A DNA stretch of 64,000 bases, taken from assembly GCF_026241315.1 (NCBI RefSeq), contig NZ_JAPHNA010000002.1, positions 1 to 64,000 on the forward strand. The letters are read 5' to 3'. Origin of the DNA: Campylobacter sp. MIT 21-1684. GTDB lineage: Bacteria > Campylobacterota > Campylobacteria > Campylobacterales > Campylobacteraceae. The stretch's first letter is position 1. Every line of letters begins with the position of its first letter. This document shows positions 40,498 through 48,932 of this stretch, piece by piece. Below the pieces are notes generated by a model. The model saw only the letters and a program-made list of their open reading frames with translations. It was not told the origin of the DNA and ran no database searches. The position numbers and the translations under genes are program-made.

Positions 40498-40517
40498 ATT
40501 GTATCCTTTAATACAAT
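40498..40517. promoter_or_regulatory. Perfect inverted repeat in the hydA leader
   Basis: ATTGTAT (40498-40504), six-base spacer CCTTTA, ATACAAT (40511-40517). It lies just downstream of the proposed -10 and 25 bp before the hydA ATG, where a repressor site or leader hairpin would act. The regulator is unknown. Confidence 0.45.
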
Positions 40518-40542
40518 ATTTAGTTAAGGAAAGGAAAAGTAA

Positions 40543-41682
40543 ATGATTGACTATAATCAAATCGAAACTCGTTTATCAGCACTTGAAAAACTTCCCTGTT
40601 TGAAAACGAAAGATTCTATTTCAAAAGCGTTAGAAAAAGCAGGTTTTACAAGAAGGGATTTTATGAAATGGGCAGGTGCTATGACAGCATTTTTAGCTCT
40701 TCCAGCGAGTTTTACTCCTGTGGTAGCACGTGCAGCAGAGCTTGCGGACAGACTTCCAGTTGTTTGGCTTCATATGGCTGAATGCACAGGCTGTTCTGAA
40801 AGTTTGTTGCGAAGTGATACACCAACTATCGATAGTTTAATTTTTGATTATATTTCTTTGGAATACCACGAAACTGTTATGGCAGCTTCAGGTTGGCAAG
40901 CTGAAGAAAATTTAGAAAGTGCTATTGAAAAACACAAAGGCAAGTATATTTTAATGGTAGAAGGCGGTATCCCTATGGGTGATACTGAACAGTATTTGAC
41001 TATTGGACCACACGGAAAGAGCGGTTATGAACTTTCTCGTCTTGCAAGTGAAAATGCCTATGCTATTCTTGCTATTGGAACCTGTTCTTCCTTTGGAGGA
41101 ATTCAAGCAGCACGTCCAAATCCAAGCAATGCTCAACCTCTAAGTAAAGTTACCAATAAAACTGTGATTAACGTTCCGGGTTGTCCGCCAAGTGAAAAAA
41201 ATATTGTAGGCAATGTTTTACAACTCCTTTTATTTAAAGAATTACCTAGTCTTGATGTATATAACAGACCTAAATGGGCTTATGGTTTAAGAATTCACGA
41301 TCTCTGTGAAAGAAGAGGACATTTTGATGCTGGTGAATTTGTACAATCTTTTGGAGATGAGGGCGCAAAACACGGTTTTTGTTTATATAAAGTAGGCTGT
41401 AAGGGACCTTATACTTTTAATAACTGCTCAAGAGAAAGGTTTAATCAACATACTTCGTGGCCTATTCAGGCAGGACACGGCTGTATAGGCTGTTCTGAAC
41501 CACATTTTTGGGATACTATGGGTCCTTTTGAAGAACCGATGGCAAGTCATAAATTTGATACAGTATTTGGTCTTGGTGCAGACAGTGTTTCTGATAAGAT
41601 AGGTATAGGAGTGCTTTGTTTGACAGGCGTTGCTATTGCAGCACACGCCGTTATCGCTTCTATACAGAAAGATAAGGAATAA
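40543..41682 (+). CDS. hydA: [NiFe] hydrogenase small subunit
   Basis: Iron-sulfur subunit of a periplasm-facing uptake hydrogenase that feeds electrons from H2 to menaquinone. 379 residues. The Tat signal has RRDFMKW at 37-43 followed by a hydrophobic stretch and VARAAE, so the folded heterodimer is exported by Tat. CTGC (81-84), GTCSSFGG and CPPS hold cluster ligands, and further Cys and His follow (ERRGHFD, CIGCSEPHFW). First gene of hydABCD; AAGGAAAGG before the ATG. Confidence 0.96.
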   Translation: MIDYNQIETRLSALEKLPCLKTKDSISKALEKAGFTRRDFMKWAGAMTAFLALPASFTPVVARAAELADRLPVVWLHMAECTGCSESLLRSDTPTIDSLIFDYISLEYHETVMAASGWQAEENLESAIEKHKGKYILMVEGGIPMGDTEQYLTIGPHGKSGYELSRLASENAYAILAIGTCSSFGGIQAARPNPSNAQPLSKVTNKTVINVPGCPPSEKNIVGNVLQLLLFKELPSLDVYNRPKWAYGLRIHDLCERRGHFDAGEFVQSFGDEGAKHGFCLYKVGCKGPYTFNNCSRERFNQHTSWPIQAGHGCIGCSEPHFWDTMGPFEEPMASHKFDTVFGLGADSVSDKIGIGVLCLTGVAIAAHAVIASIQKDKE

Positions 41683-41684
41683 CA

Positions 41685-43400
41685 ATGAGTCAAAAAATTA
41701 TCGTAGATCCAATTACTAGAATTGAAGGGCATTTAAGAGTTGAAGTTGTTGTTGATGATAATAATATAGTACAAGAAGCTTATGCTGGTTCTACTTTGTG
41801 GAGAGGCATTGAGGTTATTGTTAAAGGTCGGGATCCAAGAGATGTTGCTTTTATGACACAAAGAATTTGTGGAGTTTGTACTTTTTCTCATTATAAAGCG
41901 GGTATTGTAGCTGTTGAAAACGCTTTGGGAATAGTTCCGCCACTTAATGCGCAGCTTACAAGAACTTTAATGAATGCAGCTTTATTTTTACACGATCATA
42001 TTGTGCATTTTTACCAACTTCACGGTCTTGATTGGGCTGATGTAGTGAGTGCTTTAAGTGCTGATGTTAAAAAAGCAAGTGATATTGCATTTGCTTACAC
42101 TCCAAATCCTTATGCAACAGGTGCTGATAAGCTTTTAGAAGTGCAACAAAAACTGAAAACATTTGTTGATAAAGGGAATTTGGGACCTTTTGCAAATGCT
42201 TATTATGGACATCCAACTTACCGTCTAAGTCCTGAACAAAATCTCATTGTACTCTCTCATTATTTAGAATGTTTAAGGATTCAAAGGATTATTGCCCAAT
42301 GTATGGCAATTTTTGGAGCAAAAAATCCTCATCCTCAAAGTTTGACTGTTGGAGGAGTAACTTGTGTTATGGACTTGCTTAGTCCTTCTCGAATGGGTGA
42401 ATATATGGTGAAATTTCAAGAAGTTGCCGATTTTGTTAACCGTGCGTATTATCCTGATCTCATAATGGCTGGACAAGAATATGCAAATGAACCAAGTGTT
42501 TTGAATGATGTAGGTGTTGCAAACCTTTATACTTTTAAAGAATTCCAACTTGGTAGAGATGAATGGCTTTTTGAAAGTGGTATTATTAAAAATGGCGATT
42601 TAAGTAAAGTATATGAGGTTAATGAAGATGAAATTACAGAAGAGGCAACCCATTCTTGGTATGCTGATAATGAACCTTTACATCCTTATGATGGGAAAAC
42701 AAATCCAAATTATACAGGTTTGATTGATGGTGAAAGTATAGATCATCACGGACAAAAAGTACATACTAAAGTGTTTGATACGAAAGGAAAGTACAGCTGG
42801 ATTAAAGCTCCAAGATATGAAGGACAACCTGCTCAAGTGGGACCTTTGGCGAATATTGTAGTTAATTATGCTAAAGGAAATCCAAATGTTGTTCCTGTTG
42901 TTGATGATTTCTTAAAACAAACAAATTTACCTGTCAGTGCTGTATTAAGTACTTTAGGAAGAACTGCTACCCGATGTATAGAAGCAAAAGTCGTTGCGGA
43001 TCATACTTTACGTGCTTTTAATAATCTTGTGGAGAATTTAAAAGTTGATGAAAGCACCTGCGCACCTTATGTTATCGATAAAAATAAAGAATATAAAGGT
43101 CGTTATATGGGACATGTACCTCGTGGAACTTTGAGTCATTGGTGTAGAATTAAAAATGGTGTGATTGAAAATTGGCAAGCTGTTGTTCCATCTACTTGGA
43201 ATGCAAGTCCAAAGGATTCTAAAGGTGTTGGTGGAAGTTATGAACAGTGTTTGATAGGACTTAAAATTACAGATGTGAAACAACCTCTTGAGATTATTAG
43301 AAAAATTCATTCTTATGATCCTTGTATTGCCTGTTCTGTTCATATTATGGATACAAAAGGGAATAACTTGAGTGAATACAAAGTGAATGTGAATGCATAG
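41685..43400 (+). CDS. hydB: [NiFe] hydrogenase large subunit
   Basis: Carries the Ni-Fe(CN)2CO centre. 571 residues. The N-terminal ligand pair C62/C65 is in RICGVC and the C-terminal pair C547/C550 in DPCIACSVH. The 18 residues after H553 are the propeptide normally cleaved by the maturation protease once nickel is in, and the likely protease gene (hydD) is in the same operon. The hyp cofactor-assembly genes are not in this window. Confidence 0.97.
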   Translation: MSQKIIVDPITRIEGHLRVEVVVDDNNIVQEAYAGSTLWRGIEVIVKGRDPRDVAFMTQRICGVCTFSHYKAGIVAVENALGIVPPLNAQLTRTLMNAALFLHDHIVHFYQLHGLDWADVVSALSADVKKASDIAFAYTPNPYATGADKLLEVQQKLKTFVDKGNLGPFANAYYGHPTYRLSPEQNLIVLSHYLECLRIQRIIAQCMAIFGAKNPHPQSLTVGGVTCVMDLLSPSRMGEYMVKFQEVADFVNRAYYPDLIMAGQEYANEPSVLNDVGVANLYTFKEFQLGRDEWLFESGIIKNGDLSKVYEVNEDEITEEATHSWYADNEPLHPYDGKTNPNYTGLIDGESIDHHGQKVHTKVFDTKGKYSWIKAPRYEGQPAQVGPLANIVVNYAKGNPNVVPVVDDFLKQTNLPVSAVLSTLGRTATRCIEAKVVADHTLRAFNNLVENLKVDESTCAPYVIDKNKEYKGRYMGHVPRGTLSHWCRIKNGVIENWQAVVPSTWNASPKDSKGVGGSYEQCLIGLKITDVKQPLEIIRKIHSYDPCIACSVHIMDTKGNNLSEYKVNVNA

Positions 43401-43409
43401 GAGGCTTTT

Positions 43410-44111
43410 ATGCAAAATGAGAAATTACTAGAAAAAGAATTACACAGACAAGCTGAATATGAATTCAGTATAGGTTTGCGTTTGACACATTGGATTAGAG
43501 CTGTTTCTATTGTCATTCTTGTTGGAACTGGATACTATCTTTCTTATGTTTTTCAAAGTCCTTCTTCGCCTTCTGATCCTACAAATTTTATGCAAGCAAA
43601 ATATCGTATGGTTCATCAAGCAGTAGGTTTTGTATTGATAGGGTGTATTTTGTTTAAAATATACCTTTTCTTTTTTGACAGAGTAAGCAAAAAAGAACGT
43701 ATAAGCGTATTTGATATTTTCAATATTAAACTTTGGATAAAACAGATAAAATTTTATCTGTTTTTGGGCAAACATCCTCATTTAAAAGGTGCTTATAATC
43801 CTTTACAATTTGTTGTTTATGTTTTCTTTTATCTTGTGATAATAAGCATCATACTTACAGGTCTCATTCTTTACACTCATACTTATCACAATGGTTTAGG
43901 TGGTGTCTTGTATGATATTTTACGACCACTTGAAGCTGCGCTTGGAGGACTTGCCGAAGTAAGGACTTATCATAGAATTTTAATGTGGGTTGTTTTGCTT
44001 TTTGTACCTGTTCATATTTATATGGCTGTTTTCAATACTATTAAAGGAAAAGACGGTTCTTTAGATGCGATTATAAGCGGGTATAAATTTGTCAAAGAAG
44101 ACAAAAATTGA
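43410..44111 (+). CDS. hydC: [NiFe] hydrogenase cytochrome b subunit
   Basis: Membrane anchor passing electrons to menaquinone. 233 residues with four membrane helices (about 25-45, 70-90, 130-152 and 185-207). Histidines in LRLTHWIR, VHQAVG and FVPVHIY are candidate haem ligands. AGGAGG before the ATG. It overlaps hydD by 4 bp. Confidence 0.93.
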   Translation: MQNEKLLEKELHRQAEYEFSIGLRLTHWIRAVSIVILVGTGYYLSYVFQSPSSPSDPTNFMQAKYRMVHQAVGFVLIGCILFKIYLFFFDRVSKKERISVFDIFNIKLWIKQIKFYLFLGKHPHLKGAYNPLQFVVYVFFYLVIISIILTGLILYTHTYHNGLGGVLYDILRPLEAALGGLAEVRTYHRILMWVVLLFVPVHIYMAVFNTIKGKDGSLDAIISGYKFVKEDKN

Positions 44112-44641
44112 ATTTTTGCATACTTGGCATAGGAAATATTATGTTTGCAGATGAAGGTTTAGGCGTTCATCTTTGCAAACAAATTCAAAAAAATTATACC
44201 TTTTTTCATTCTTCTTCCACGCTTGATTTTGTTGATGGTGGGACATTAGCTTTACAACTGACTTATATTATTGCAAAATATGATAGCTTAGTTTTACTTG
44301 ATGTTATTGATGCAGATGATGCAGACATTGGCGAGGTTTTTTTCTTTCCTTATGAAGCTATGCCAAAAAAGGTTAATTGGAGCGGGAGTGCTCACGAGGT
44401 AGAGATGCTTCAAACCTTGCAGTATATGGAATTAATGGGAGATTTGCCCCAAACACAAATTTTAGCCTGCATTCCAAAACGTATAGAGCAAATGAGTTTC
44501 ACGCTTTCAAATGAGATTATACATTCTGCTAAGATAATGGAAAAAACCTTACTTAATTATCTTGAAAAGCAAGGTTTTACTTACAAGAAAGTTGCTGATT
44601 ATTCTTTGCAAGAAGTAGCATCGCATTCTTACAAAGAATAA
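44108..44641 (+). CDS. hydD: Hydrogenase maturation endopeptidase
   Basis: HyaD/HybD-type protease that trims the HydB C-terminus after nickel insertion. 177 residues. FCILGIGNIMFADEGLGVH at the N-terminus holds the nickel-sensing acidic residues (D15/E16), FVDGGT follows, and VVLLDVIDADD-like and SAHEV segments complete the family pattern. It starts with TTG at 44108, overlapping the hydC stop as TTGA. It is the last gene before a stem-loop terminator. Confidence 0.9.
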   Translation: MNFCILGIGNIMFADEGLGVHLCKQIQKNYTFFHSSSTLDFVDGGTLALQLTYIIAKYDSLVLLDVIDADDADIGEVFFFPYEAMPKKVNWSGSAHEVEMLQTLQYMELMGDLPQTQILACIPKRIEQMSFTLSNEIIHSAKIMEKTLLNYLEKQGFTYKKVADYSLQEVASHSYKE

Positions 44642-44668
44642 ACCTATTCAAATCCAAAGATTTTGGTT

Positions 44669-44700
44669 GAAGTTTTTTAGCTCAAGAAAACTTCTTTTTA
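44669..44700 (+). terminator. Terminator after hydABCD
   Basis: 8-bp stem GAAGTTTT/AAAACTTC (44669-44676, 44687-44694) with a 10-base loop, then TTTTT. It runs into the stop of the convergent gene and may serve both. A smaller CCAAA/TTTGG hairpin lies at 44654-44666. Confidence 0.6.
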
Positions 44701-45306
44701 AGCTTGAACATCAAGTGTCTTTGCACCAAGTTCATTGATGCGATTGCTAACTTTTTCAAGAGTTGAACTCATAGTATCTTGACTGATTTGCGGAAGTGTT
44801 TTGCCCCACATTTTTTCTGCTTGTTCAAATCCTCTTTTCATACCTTCAAACCCTTTTTTGAGTTTTTCAACATCATCTCCAGCTCCTTTGATTATGAAAT
44901 CTGCAATACGATTTGCTGTATTTTCAACTCCAAAAAATCCTTTTTCACTAAGAAGTTCCGCAAGTTCGTCTTTATTCATATCGAGTGGATTTTTTCCATT
45001 GTAACCTAAAGCAGTAAAGTCAATTTTTGATAACAAAGTGCTTGTTAAATTTTTACTCTTTAAAAGCTCATTAATATCACTTTGAGCACTAGTATTGCCA
45101 AATGTTGTATTGAGAGTTTGCTGTTGAAATTCTATAAAGTAGAGTTGTGTTAAGCCTTTGGCTCCAAGAGAATTTAATTTTTCAAGCGTTTTTTCTTCTA
45201 AGCTTGTGTTTGCACTTTGAATGTTTGTCTCTTTGGTGTTTTTATCAGTTTTCTTATTTACAGATTGATCAATGCTTGAAATTTTTGAATATGTATTTAT
45301 TTGCAT
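44698..45306 (-). CDS. Conserved protein, DUF5610-like
   Basis: A 202-residue hydrophilic protein with no signal or membrane helix. A disordered Lys/Asn/Thr-rich start is followed by a structured C-terminal half: an EF-hand-like DMNKDELAELLSEKGFFG, then NRIADFIIKGAGDDVEKL, GMKRGFEQAEKMWG and LPQISQDT near 165-185. The FGV.NTA.RI / GF..AE..WG / LP.IS..T pattern is what I remember for DUF5610; similar epsilonproteobacterial proteins are sometimes labelled 'hydrogenase-4 component G' without evidence. It sits between hydD (convergent) and porA (divergent), with its own promoter and GGAG. Confidence 0.6.
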   Translation of the reverse strand: MQINTYSKISSIDQSVNKKTDKNTKETNIQSANTSLEEKTLEKLNSLGAKGLTQLYFIEFQQQTLNTTFGNTSAQSDINELLKSKNLTSTLLSKIDFTALGYNGKNPLDMNKDELAELLSEKGFFGVENTANRIADFIIKGAGDDVEKLKKGFEGMKRGFEQAEKMWGKTLPQISQDTMSSTLEKVSNRINELGAKTLDVQA

Positions 45307-45331
45307 TTTTACTCCTTTTTAGTTGTTTTGT

Positions 45332-45337
45332 ATTATA
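45332..45337 (-). promoter_or_regulatory. -10 element for the DUF5610-like gene
   Basis: TATAAT on the minus strand, 26 bp before the ATG at 45306. Confidence 0.55.
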
Positions 45338-45596
45338 TCGGTTTTTTGCAAATTATATATTGAATTAAATGTATTGCTGTTGTAAAAATAAATTTTTAAT
45401 TATTTAACACCGATTTACTTTTCCATTTTATACTACCTAAAATTAAATCGAAAAAGGTTTTATAAAAATTTAAAAAATAAATATTCAATATTTCTGATTT
45501 GTTACCATAAAAAATTATTTTGTTTGAAATTTTCAACCTCATTCTGCAATTTCTATATTTTAAGTATGTATTAAGATAAATTTCCTTTTTTTGTGT

Positions 45597-45602
45597 TATA
45601 AT
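45597..45602 (+). promoter_or_regulatory. -10 element for porA
   Basis: TATAAT in TTGTGTTATAATCAC, an extended -10 without clear -35; 40 bp before the ATG. It fits a highly expressed porin gene with a leader of about 30 bases. Confidence 0.65.
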
Positions 45603-45641
45603 CACAAATGTTTTATTAATTTTTTAATAAGGAGAATTCTC

Positions 45642-46871
45642 ATGAAACTAGTTAAACTTAGTTTAGTCGCAGCTTTAGCTGCAAGTTCTTTTTCAGTAGC
45701 TACTGCTGCTCCGTTAGAAGAAGTTATTAAAGATATTGATGTATCTGGTGCTTTACGTTATAGATACGAAGGTGCTAGTTATGCTGGTGGAAGAACAATA
45801 GCAGGAGGCTATTCAGGTGCCAATATGACTTCAAGACAAGAACATCAATTTAGAGCTCAGCTCAATTTCAGTGGAGCCATCTCTGATAATTTCAAAGCCT
45901 TTGTTCAGTTTGATTATGCTCAAAATGATGGTGGTTACGATAGCAGTAGTGTTAATGGTAATTTAGTTTATAGTAATAATCCTTTAACAGTTCGACAGCT
46001 TTATTTAACCTATACAGATGATGCAAGTGCTACAAGCGTAATTGCCGGTAGACAACAACTTAACACCATCTGGACTGATAACGGTCTTTATGGTTTGACT
46101 GGAACAGCTCTTAAAGTAGTCAATACAAGCATCGATGGTTTAACTCTTGCTGCTTTTGCAGTAGATAGCTATGCTGAAGATGGTGATGTAGGAGATTGGC
46201 TTGGTAATAATATAGGAAACCTTTATGGAGCGGCAGCTGTTGGTGCCTATGATTTAGGAAGTGGTCAACTTAATCCTCAGTTATGGTTATCTTATATGAA
46301 CGATGTTGCTTTCTTTTATGCCTTAGATCTAGCTTACAACACAACTATTTTTGATGGAGTGAATTGGAATTTAGAGGCTGCATATTTAGGTAACGCAGAG
46401 CAAACTGACGGCAATCAATTAGGTAACGGCAATCTATTTGGATTAAAAGGTGGTATCGAAGTGAATGGTTGGGATGCAAGTCTTGGCGGACTTTACTATG
46501 GTTCTAAAGATAAATTCACTATAAATACTCTTGAAGATCAAGGTAATATAGGCGTTTTAGCTGGTGAAGAAATCTTTTGGAGTGAAGGTTCACAGCTTAA
46601 TGGAAGTACTGGTAGAAATATCTTTGGTTTTGTAACAGGTGGCTATACTTTTGATGAAACTGTTCGTTTAGGTGCTGATATTGTTTTTGGTGGAACTAAA
46701 ACTGAAACACATACAGGTGGAGATAAATTAGAAGCAGTTGCAAGAGTAGATTATAAATACTCTCCAAAACTTGATTTTTCTGCTTTCTATTCTTATATGA
46801 ATATAGACAAGGGTAATTCAAATAATACAGATCATAATTCTGTACGACTTCAAGCTCTTTATAAATTCTAA
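45642..46871 (+). CDS. porA: Major outer membrane porin (MOMP)
   Basis: Outer-membrane trimeric beta-barrel porin, the main route for small solutes and a main surface antigen. 409 residues from the ATG at 45642 with AAGGAG; earlier in-frame starts would spoil the signal peptide. The signal peptide is 1-22 (cleavage after ATA), and the mature protein starts [19 protein letters not shown], very like C. jejuni MOMP. Alternating amphipathic strands run to a C-terminal LQALYKF with the terminal phenylalanine recognised by BamA. Long Gly/Ser/Asn loops, for example around 295-330, are probable variable surface loops. Confidence 0.95.
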   Translation: MKLVKLSLVAALAASSFSVATAAPLEEVIKDIDVSGALRYRYEGASYAGGRTIAGGYSGANMTSRQEHQFRAQLNFSGAISDNFKAFVQFDYAQNDGGYDSSSVNGNLVYSNNPLTVRQLYLTYTDDASATSVIAGRQQLNTIWTDNGLYGLTGTALKVVNTSIDGLTLAAFAVDSYAEDGDVGDWLGNNIGNLYGAAAVGAYDLGSGQLNPQLWLSYMNDVAFFYALDLAYNTTIFDGVNWNLEAAYLGNAEQTDGNQLGNGNLFGLKGGIEVNGWDASLGGLYYGSKDKFTINTLEDQGNIGVLAGEEIFWSEGSQLNGSTGRNIFGFVTGGYTFDETVRLGADIVFGGTKTETHTGGDKLEAVARVDYKYSPKLDFSAFYSYMNIDKGNSNNTDHNSVRLQALYKF

Positions 46872-46898
46872 GAATTGTAGAATTTCAGTTTTTCATTT

Positions 46899-46930
46899 AA
46901 GCTCATCTTTAAAAAAGATGAGCTTTTTTT
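46899..46930 (+). terminator. Rho-independent terminator of porA
   Basis: 12-bp perfect stem AAGCTCATCTTT/AAAGATGAGCTT with a 3-base A loop, followed by a T run (46924-46930). The strongest terminator seen in the window, 28 bp after the porA stop. Confidence 0.9.
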
Positions 46931-46990
46931 ATTTTGAATTCTTTTTTAATCAATTTTATTGTTATAGAATTGAAAGATATTTTGGTGATT

Positions 46991-48232
46991 TTATTCTTTA
47001 ACATTTTGAAGATATTGAAAATAAAAGAGATTTACCCCATTTTCATAAACATAATCAAGTTTCATAGAATGAGCTTCTAGTATAGTATTGACTATGTACA
47101 ATCCTAAACCAAAGCTTGATTTTTGTTTTGAACCTTGAGTAAAAGCTTGAGTATAATACTCTAAACTATTATTTAATTCTGGTCCTTTGTTTTTAAAACA
47201 TATAAAATCATTCATTATATCAATTTGAACAAAACCATCTTGTGAATATTTCATACCATTATCTATCATATTTTTAAAAGCTGTTGTGAAGAGTTTAAAA
47301 TCTACATTAACAAAAAAACTTTCTTCTAAGAAAATGCGTATTTTACTATCATCATTCATCGCTATTTCTTTTGCTTCATCTAAAATGTCTAGGATATTAT
47401 ATTTTTTGCGATTTATAAAAGTTGCACCTGAAGTGATTTGTTCGATAGCAGCGAATTCATTGATGAGAATTTCGAGTCGGTTAAAAATACTTTCAAGTCT
47501 TTCTTTGTATTTAGTATTTTCAAGCATTTCAAGAGTAATTAAGCCTTTTGTGATAGGTGTTTTAAGCTCGTGCATAATATTTCTTAAAAAAAATTGACGC
47601 GACTGATTGAGTTTTAAAATTTGCAAAATGGCTTGATAAAAAGCCTCACTAACTTGTGAAATTTCATCTTCCCCTGTACTTACATTTTGTATATCTGTGA
47701 GTTTTCCTTGTGCAAATTTGTCTATTTGTTTTTTGAGTGTTTTAAGAGGTTTAAGTTTTTTGTAAATATAAATATAAAGCAAAATGAGTATGCAAATAAC
47801 AGCAACAGCAATAACCTTAATAATAAAATAACGGTAGCTTTGGTAATCTTGGTCTTTGTAAAGATGCACTTTGCCATCATAAATGATATTAAGATACACC
47901 TCTCTTTTTAAAGAGATGATCTCTATAAGCGCATTATTTGTTTCTGCTCTTGCAAGTATTTCAGCAAGTGAAAGAATCTTACGAATTTCCTTAGGGTTAT
48001 CAATCTGTTCCATTTTGTTGTAATTTTTTGTTTGTTGTTCAAATTCTTTCTCGCCAATTACACCACCAAGATATAAAAGTCTTGCATTTGCAATTAAAGA
48101 ATATTTTGTATTTAATTCTCTTGTATAGTTTTGCTGGTCATATTCAATAAGCCACAAAAAACCAAGTATTACACTTGTTCCAGCAAAAAGAAAAAGGAAA
48201 GTGATAGAATAGAGAATTGAAGATTTATTCAT
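46991..48232 (-). CDS. cprS: Sensor histidine kinase CprS
   Basis: Membrane sensor of 413 residues: helix at about 8-29, periplasmic domain about 30-134, second helix 135-157, HAMP (about 158-210), then HisKA with H221 in NIMHELKTP and an ATPase domain with FGLGLYIVNTI near the end. The neighbourhood cprS-cprR-htrA is the same as Cj1226c-Cj1228c in C. jejuni, where CprRS controls envelope homeostasis, biofilm formation and htrA expression. ATGA overlap with cprR. The signal sensed is unknown. Confidence 0.85.
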   Translation of the reverse strand: MNKSSILYSITFLFLFAGTSVILGFLWLIEYDQQNYTRELNTKYSLIANARLLYLGGVIGEKEFEQQTKNYNKMEQIDNPKEIRKILSLAEILARAETNNALIEIISLKREVYLNIIYDGKVHLYKDQDYQSYRYFIIKVIAVAVICILILLYIYIYKKLKPLKTLKKQIDKFAQGKLTDIQNVSTGEDEISQVSEAFYQAILQILKLNQSRQFFLRNIMHELKTPITKGLITLEMLENTKYKERLESIFNRLEILINEFAAIEQITSGATFINRKKYNILDILDEAKEIAMNDDSKIRIFLEESFFVNVDFKLFTTAFKNMIDNGMKYSQDGFVQIDIMNDFICFKNKGPELNNSLEYYTQAFTQGSKQKSSFGLGLYIVNTILEAHSMKLDYVYENGVNLFYFQYLQNVKE

Positions 48233-48903
48233 TGGGTTAGTTTATATCCTATACCTCTTATAGAATGAATATATTTTGGGGTTTTTGGATCATCACCCAT
48301 TTTTTGTCTGATTCTGCTGATAATGACATCTATGCTTTTATTGCTTGAATCTTCGCTAATAGAAGAACAATTATATACAAGTTCTTCTCGACTTACTACT
48401 CCGCCTTCTTTTTTAATTAAATAGCTTAAAATATCAAATTCAGCATTCGTAAGGGCAAGTTCTTGCCCTTTCATTGTAATAATATGTTTGTACTGATCAT
48501 ACATAAGATCTTTGATACTTTTTGCTATTGCACTTTTTGTATTAGTAATTCTTCGTAAATGGCTTTTAATTCTTGCTTGAAGTTCTTTAGGATTATAAGG
48601 CTTTGGTAAATAATCATCAGCTCCAAGTTCTAGAGCATTTACTTTATCGCTTATATCATGTCTTGCACTTGATATAATGATAGGTGTATCATACTTCTTG
48701 CGAATTTCTTCACATACTTCAAGCCCGTCAAGTCCGGGTAAAGACAGGTCTAAAATAATGAGTTGGTATTCTTTTAAGGCAAGTTTGGAAAGTCCTATAT
48801 AAGGCTCGTGAGCTATATCGACTTTCATATCAAATTTTTCTAAATATTCTGCTGTGATTTCTGCGAGTTCTAAATCATCTTCTATCATAAGAATATGAGT
48901 CAT
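48229..48903 (-). CDS. cprR: Response regulator CprR (OmpR family)
   Basis: 224 residues. Receiver domain with the acidic pair near EDD (8-10), phospho-acceptor D52 in LDLSLPG and K102-type lysine in LPKPYNPKEL. C-terminal OmpR winged helix ends with RGIGYKLTQ. It lies 29 bp after htrA on the same strand and overlaps cprS by 4 bp. CprR is essential in C. jejuni as I recall. Confidence 0.87.
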   Translation of the reverse strand: MTHILMIEDDLELAEITAEYLEKFDMKVDIAHEPYIGLSKLALKEYQLIILDLSLPGLDGLEVCEEIRKKYDTPIIISSARHDISDKVNALELGADDYLPKPYNPKELQARIKSHLRRITNTKSAIAKSIKDLMYDQYKHIITMKGQELALTNAEFDILSYLIKKEGGVVSREELVYNCSSISEDSSNKSIDVIISRIRQKMGDDPKTPKYIHSIRGIGYKLTQ

Positions 48904-48932
48904 TCTTTATCCTTTTATAGCTTTAATTTTTA

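Larger units (their letters stand above)
45307..45641. other. 335-bp AT-rich divergent intergenic region upstream of porA
   Basis: No coding frame is credible here. It contains the -10 for the minus-strand DUF5610-like gene (45332-45337), about 250 bp of very AT-rich DNA with runs of A and T, and the porA promoter at its right end. Such A/T tracts often bind H-NS-like proteins or act as UP elements; this is inference. Confidence 0.6.

Noticed and set aside
43038-43415. 125-codon antisense frame at the end of hydB
   Set aside because: It mirrors the conserved DPCIAC region of hydB and has no start signals.
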